Positions 59,879 to 64,000 of a DNA stretch of 64,000 bases are shown piece by piece. Source of the stretch: Bos javanicus. Its lineage: Eukaryota > Chordata > Mammalia > Artiodactyla > Bovidae. Each line of letters starts with the position of its first letter. Position 1 is the stretch's first letter. The DNA lies in NCBI RefSeq assembly GCF_032452875.1, contig NC_083897.1, positions 8,724,854 to 8,788,853 of the forward strand. Reading direction: 5' to 3'. The translations under genes and the position numbers were made by a program. The notes under the pieces are model-generated. The model saw only the letters and a list, made by a program, of their open reading frames with translations. It did not search any database and was not told the DNA's origin.

Positions 59879-60285
59879 AGAGCACATGGCATATCTATTA
59901 ACAATCAACACGATATCCTAAACATATGGTAGAACAGGTTAACTAAAGGATAAAGTGGTGAGAGTTGTATAGAAAACTGACAGCTGTAAAATATTTTCCC
60001 TTCTTTTAAAAGACATGTGTTTCAGAAAATTCACACAGTAAAATACTGTGTCTATGAGTTGTATACTCTTAGGGCTCTAAATTTGCTAAAGAGCTCAGCT
60101 TTATTCATATAAAGGGTTATATAAAGGGGAATGACTTCACCCCCCAAAATGACAAGAGTGAGCTGTCTCTGATTAACTAGGGTGAAAATGAGTAAGAGTG
60201 TGTGTAGACATTGTACTGAAAAGAATATTCTTTAATGGGCTCTGAGCGCAGTGAACGAGTCATTGTGATGATTTTTAAACTAAAC

Positions 60286-60930
60286 ACTGCCTTATGATCC
60301 AGCAATCCCACTGCTGCGCATACACAGTGAGGAAACCAGAAGGGAAAGAGACACGTGTACCCCAATGTTCATCGCAGCACTGTTTATAATAGCCAGGACA
60401 TGGAAGCAACCTAGATGTCCATCAGCAGGTGAATGGATAAGAAAGCTGTGGTACATATACACAATGGAGTATTACTCAGCCATTAAAAAGAATACATTTG
60501 AATCAGTTCTAATGAGGTGGATGAAACTGGAGCCTATTATACAGAGTGAAGTAAGCCAGAAGGAAAAACACCATTACAGTATACTAACGCATAAAAGATG
60601 GTAACAATAACCCTTTGTACGAGACAGCAAAAGAGACACTGATGTATAGAACAGTCTTATGGACTCTGTGGGAGAGGGAGAGGGTGGGAAGATTTGGGAG
60701 AATGGCATTGAAACATGTAAAATATCATGTATGAAACGAGATGCCAGTCCAGGTTCGATGCACGATACTGGATGCATGGGGCTAGAGCACTGGGACGACC
60801 CAGAGGGATGGTATGGGGAGGGAGGAGGGAGGAGGGTTCAGGATGGGGAACACATGTATACCTGTGGTGGATTCATTTTGATATTTGGCAAAACTAATAC
60901 AATTATGTAAAGTTAAAAAAAAAAAAAAAG
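60286..60930 (+). mobile_element. L1 3' end, 5'-truncated
   Basis: Begins at 'ctgccttatgatccagcaatccc' in the ORF2 C-terminus, with WYIYTMEYYSAIKKN open in frame to about 60604. It continues through the 3' UTR (G-rich tract 60814-60841) to a poly-A at 60916-60929. It is closely similar to the copy at 6289-7076. No clear target-site duplication. Confidence 0.93.
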
Positions 60931-61437
60931 AACTCTGAATGACCCAAGTTATTATCCTTCTCTATGCTTAGGTTATATTTTGCAATCTTAATGTTTCCAG
61001 AATCAGTTGTTCTAAAGAAGAACTGGGTTGATGCTAGGTTTTCCATTTCAAAAAGGTATTTATTTGCTTTTTCTTTTTTAATAGAACTTGAATTAACAGG
61101 GCTTCTCTTGCTTATTTCCCTTCTTCGTGAAGGTTTTCATCTATGTAGTCTCAGTAATAGTGTTATCCAGGGTATTATTCCTGTTGAAAACATATAAAAA
61201 GGAGCATGGCAGGTATCCTAAAATAGCCGCAAATAATGGAGCATTTTAAAAATCTTAATCTGCATTTAAACAACAGTACTGACAACAGCAATGTAAACCT
61301 GTCTCATTGTGATGTATCCTGAGTAATGACTTTAAGACAGAATGAGCAATAAGCTTCAATAACATCTGTATCTCTTTCATCACTGTGTCTTTCTGGGGCT
61401 ATGCTGTCGATTCAAAATCATAGCCAAGGCAGCTTAC

Positions 61438-61648
61438 CAATTGCTGTAGTTAACACAAATACTTGTTCCATCTTTTTTCCATCATTGTAAAATGCCAGAT
61501 ACCAAGGCCCTTGGTCCATATATTCTATGAAACCTGTTTCCTGCAGTGAGGTTAAGATTAGGTTCCGAGGAGAATGCTGGGTATCATCAGAGCTCCTGGA
61601 GTCCTGTTTGACCAGTTGTTTTCCATCCATTAGCTTTACAAAATCAAA
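61438..61648 (-). CDS. TENM1: Teneurin-1 internal exon: ectodomain segment before the EGF repeats
   Basis: A 211-bp exon entering in phase 0 and leaving in phase 1. The acceptor is tgttccag at 61649 and the donor ATTG|gtaagc at 61437. Its product starts FDFVKLMDGKQLV, has an acidic/serine patch (SRSSDDTQHS) and a conserved block SPRNLILTSLQETGFIEY, then MDQGPWYLAFYNDGKK and VFVLTTAI. This segment lies between the membrane span and the first EGF repeat in teneurins. It contains no cysteine. The final G plus AA of the next exon restores the Glu codon preceding IMDDC, which confirms both boundaries. Confidence 0.93.
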
Positions 61649-62773
61649 CTGGAACAAATGCAAACACAGATATGAGCCACGACTTTTACCTCTAGACTGA
61701 TAAACATCTCTCACATCACTTATACTTCATGCTTCTTTGCCCTGGAAGTGGGCAGAGTGGGAAAAGAGGCAATTCATTCTTAAGTACATCTAAACCCCAA
61801 AGCATATTATTAATTCTGAAAACAAAATAACCCTCCATGATATTTATAAATGTTACCAACCCTTCAGTTTTAGAGTATTAAAAATAATTAAGCAAGATAT
61901 AGAAGAATTATTTGGTATTATGCAAGAGAATCTTGATATTTTACAAAAAAGTATCGGATAGAAGATACTTGAAAATAGACATTCCCCTTGAAATGTTACC
62001 ACGATCGTCATTACAAATTAAAAAGTTTTCTAGTTTTTAAAACTAATAAATGAATAGTCAAAACATTCAACATAATGTACTACTTTTGTGGTAACACAAT
62101 GAAATATTCAAAGACCCTGTCCTCTTTTCTTTTGTCCCTAATTGGACAAGAATATGGCACATATATCCCAAGCCCCAAATGGTTACCATTCCTTATGCTA
62201 CCTAGATGGAACAGGGCCTCAAATGGGTTTGTGTAGGAAGAGATAAGAGAAAGAAATTAAGGGAAAGGAAGTGGCAAAGGTTTCTAGAAGGGTCTTGTAA
62301 ACCATACAGGTTTTACCTATTTAAGTTTTTCTTAACAATAATAAGGAGTATGTTTTACCTACAAGACAAAACACGCCTTTTTGACACATTTCCCTCTTGA
62401 TTTGCATTCCTTTATTGGGACAACAGGTCAGGAATGTATGGAACCAGTGGAGGTGTGGGCACCAAGACTAAAAAAGAGGAGGGGGCTGGGAAGGCTTATG
62501 ACCATCCTGTTCCAGGAAGCAGAACTTCAGTTGCAAGAATATTTTCTTAAACTTCCTTTTTTGAACCTGTTTTGCTAAATTCTAGTTGTTATTGCTCAAT
62601 AGCATCTTTTTTTTTTTTTTCATTCACTTGACTGTGATTATTCTGGATATTTGCTCATTACAAAATTGTCTGCCATCACCTTTGACTCCCACATACTTTG
62701 CAAGTCACAAACCCTGAACTATTCATCCCGCCACTCTCTGAAAGGGTCAAGAAATATCTACAATATCAAATAC
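61649..62773 (-). other. TENM1 intron (1,125 bp)
   Basis: Phase 0 intron, donor CAG|gtattt, acceptor ttccag. It holds a T-run at 62607-62620 and no mobile element that I recognise. Confidence 0.85.
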
Positions 62774-62965
62774 CTGAGTGTGTGTAGGTGGAATGTTTCT
62801 TCTGCCATAAATTCCCAGCAGTGAGTCCTTGGCTAAAGAAATATTGAATTTCAGATATATAGGATGGTGGATAGTAATCTGAAAACGCCAGAATAAGCCA
62901 GGTGGAATGGTCTGCATGACCTGTGCACCAATGTCAACTTCTCCAGTGTCTATTGCCCGTCCCTT
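62774..62965 (-). CDS. TENM1: Teneurin-1 internal exon: ectodomain segment just outside the membrane
   Basis: A 192-bp phase 0-0 exon (64 codons). The acceptor is tgtttcag at 62966 and the donor ACTCAG|gtattt at 62773. It starts KGRAIDTGEVDIGAQV, includes QTIPPGLFWRFQITIHHP and a hydrophobic/amphipathic stretch YLKFNISLAKDSLLGIYGRR, and ends IPPTHTQ. NIS is a potential N-glycosylation site. In teneurins this part follows the single transmembrane helix. It has no cysteine. The frame continues exactly into FDFVKL of the next exon. The upstream exon is beyond the window or unrecognised in the 1,035 bp left. Confidence 0.92.
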
Positions 62966-63292
62966 CTGAAACACTGGTTTTAAAAATAAAGAAAATTATT
63001 CATAATATTAGTCAGTTGATAGAACAATGGTTTTTAGATTTTCAAGAACATATATATCAAATCAGACTTACTCAGCTCTTCCTTCCTTTTCACCCCACCC
63101 ATCTTGTAAAACCCTATCCAAATTAACTATCTCCAAGGAGTCTTTCCCAACCAACCACTGTATCAGTCTCTCCTTCCTCTTAAGTACTATTGCACTTATT
63201 TCCATCATTTGAGTCATTTGAACCATTATTTACTGAACTTTGTCTTGGTAGCTGTTGGAGATACCTACAGCTGTATAGGAGATACAGCTATA

Positions 63293-63481
63293 AGCGAAAG
63301 TTAGTCATGTCCGACTCTTCGTGACCCCATTGACTATACAGTCCATGGAATTCTGTAGCCCACAGTACTGGAGTGGGTAGCTATTCCCTTCTCCAGGGGA
63401 TCTTCCCAACCCTGGAATTGAACTGGGGTCTCCTGCATTGCAGGTGGATTCTTTACCAGCTGAGGTACCAGGGGAACCCCA
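63293..63481 (-). mobile_element. BOV-tA SINE
   Basis: Minus-strand BOV-tA from 'gcgaaagttagtcatgtccgac' to 'gctgaggtaccaggggaacccc'. AGGAGATA near both ends may be a short target duplication. Confidence 0.88.
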
Positions 63482-63679
63482 GGAGATATCTCCTTTACGA
63501 TGCGCTTTCCTGGTGGCTCAGATGGTAAAGGACATACAAAGATGAGTAAAATTAAGTTCTGGCTCTCAAGGAACTTTGAATATAAGAGAGAAAAATAGGG
63601 CAAATATGCAAATAGCCACATTGTAAAGGAAAATACTTGCATTGGGTATACAAAGGAAGGAAAGGTATTTGATCAGAGG

Positions 63680-63935
63680 ATACTCATCATTCCTGGCTGT
63701 CTGAACCCCCTTTATATTCTTTTATTTTCTTCTTAGCACTTATCACCACTTAATATAACATGTCTTTTACTTATTTCCTGTTTATCACCTGTTTTCACCT
63801 GATAGAATATAAGGTCCATGAGGCTGTGGCTGTTTTGTTTATTGCTTTATCTCCAGTAACCAGAAGAATGTAGTTCTGTGATCAGTACATATTTATTCAA
63901 TGAATAAACAAATGAGTGAATCAGAAAAGCATATT
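63680..63935 (+). mobile_element. L2 LINE 3' end
   Basis: 'gatagaatataaggtccatgaggctgtgg', 'tttatctccagtaaccagaagaatg' and 'tacatatttattcaatgaataaacaaatgagtgaat' give the L2 tail order. Confidence 0.7.
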
Positions 63936-64000
63936 TATGGGAAGTGGTACTCAAGATGAGCCTTAAAGGATGGAAAGGATTTCAACAGAGTTGAAGAATT

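Larger units (their letters stand above)
55512..61437 (-). other. TENM1 intron (5,926 bp)
   Basis: Between the pre-EGF exon and the EGF1 exon. It holds a MER5-like element split by a BOV-tA (56690-57115), a MIR split by a Bov-A monomer (58245-58590), a Bov-A2 (58763-59028), a TA run (59643-59662), an 18-bp tandem duplication (59841-59878) and an L1 3' end (60286-60930). 55519-56690, 57116-58244, 59040-60285 and 60931-61437 show nothing else. Confidence 0.85.
62966..64000 (-). other. TENM1 intron, incomplete at the window edge
   Basis: Contains a BOV-tA (63293-63481), a BOV-tA head fragment (63505-63531, plus strand) and an L2 tail (63680-63935). No exon is recognised. Confidence 0.75.

Noticed and set aside
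61418..61714. TENM1 pseudogene or retrocopy
   Set aside because: The coding segments are separated by introns with matching splice phases and have no frameshift or stop, so this is the real gene and not a retrocopy.
1..64000. CRISPR array, operon, bacterial or phage content
   Set aside because: The repeats present are dispersed retrotransposons and microsatellites, the gene has spliced exons, and there is no spaced direct-repeat array.

Overview
This is mammalian, and specifically ruminant (bovid-type), nuclear DNA. The evidence is the repeat content: BovB LINEs, BOV-tA and Bov-A2 SINEs with (AGC)n/(CTG)n tails, CHR-type tRNA-derived SINEs and a bovine-type L1, over a background of older mammalian repeats (MIR, L2, MER5-like hAT, MaLR-type LTRs, mariner MITEs). 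I cannot tell cattle from other bovids by eye.

The only protein-coding gene I can support is a teneurin, best matched to TENM1 (X-linked in mammals), on the minus strand. Five internal exons lie in the right-hand 14 kb, in transcript order: 62965-62774, 61648-61438, 55511-55410, 53993-53799 and 50143-49943. Their reading phases chain perfectly (0-0, 0-1, 1-1, 1-1, 1-1). They encode the extracellular region between the membrane segment and the EGF block, then EGF-like repeats 1 to 5. Repeats 2 and 5 show the teneurin-typical loss of one cysteine, which leaves the unpaired cysteine used for covalent dimerisation. No promoter, first exon or last exon is in the window.

Positions 1-49942 have no recognisable exon and read as one TENM1 intron of at least 49.9 kb, filled with retrotransposons. 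From left to right: a mariner MITE; an old L1 3' end; a truncated BovB; a MaLR-type LTR; a second LTR split by a twin-primed (internally inverted) L1 at 4407-7076; a MER5-like element split by a Bov-A2; a BovB with a 438-codon open reverse-transcriptase frame (14.6-16.1 kb); an old BovB split by a younger one (17.0-19.8 kb); another BovB with a 10-bp target-site duplication (29.6-30.6 kb); a complex SINE-in-SINE locus with a near-perfect 88-bp inverted repeat (32.5-33.1 kb); a TG-rich and a TA-rich simple-repeat region (33.9 and 35.4 kb); and a fifth BovB (40.3 kb).

I found no undescribed gene system. The most unusual structures are two SINE insertions whose 5' junctions carry extra templated DNA (32.66-33.08 kb and 43.39-43.66 kb). 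The first creates a strong hairpin from an inverted copy of its own downstream flank. All repeat-family names come from recognition by eye, and boundaries without a target-site duplication are approximate to about 10-20 bp.
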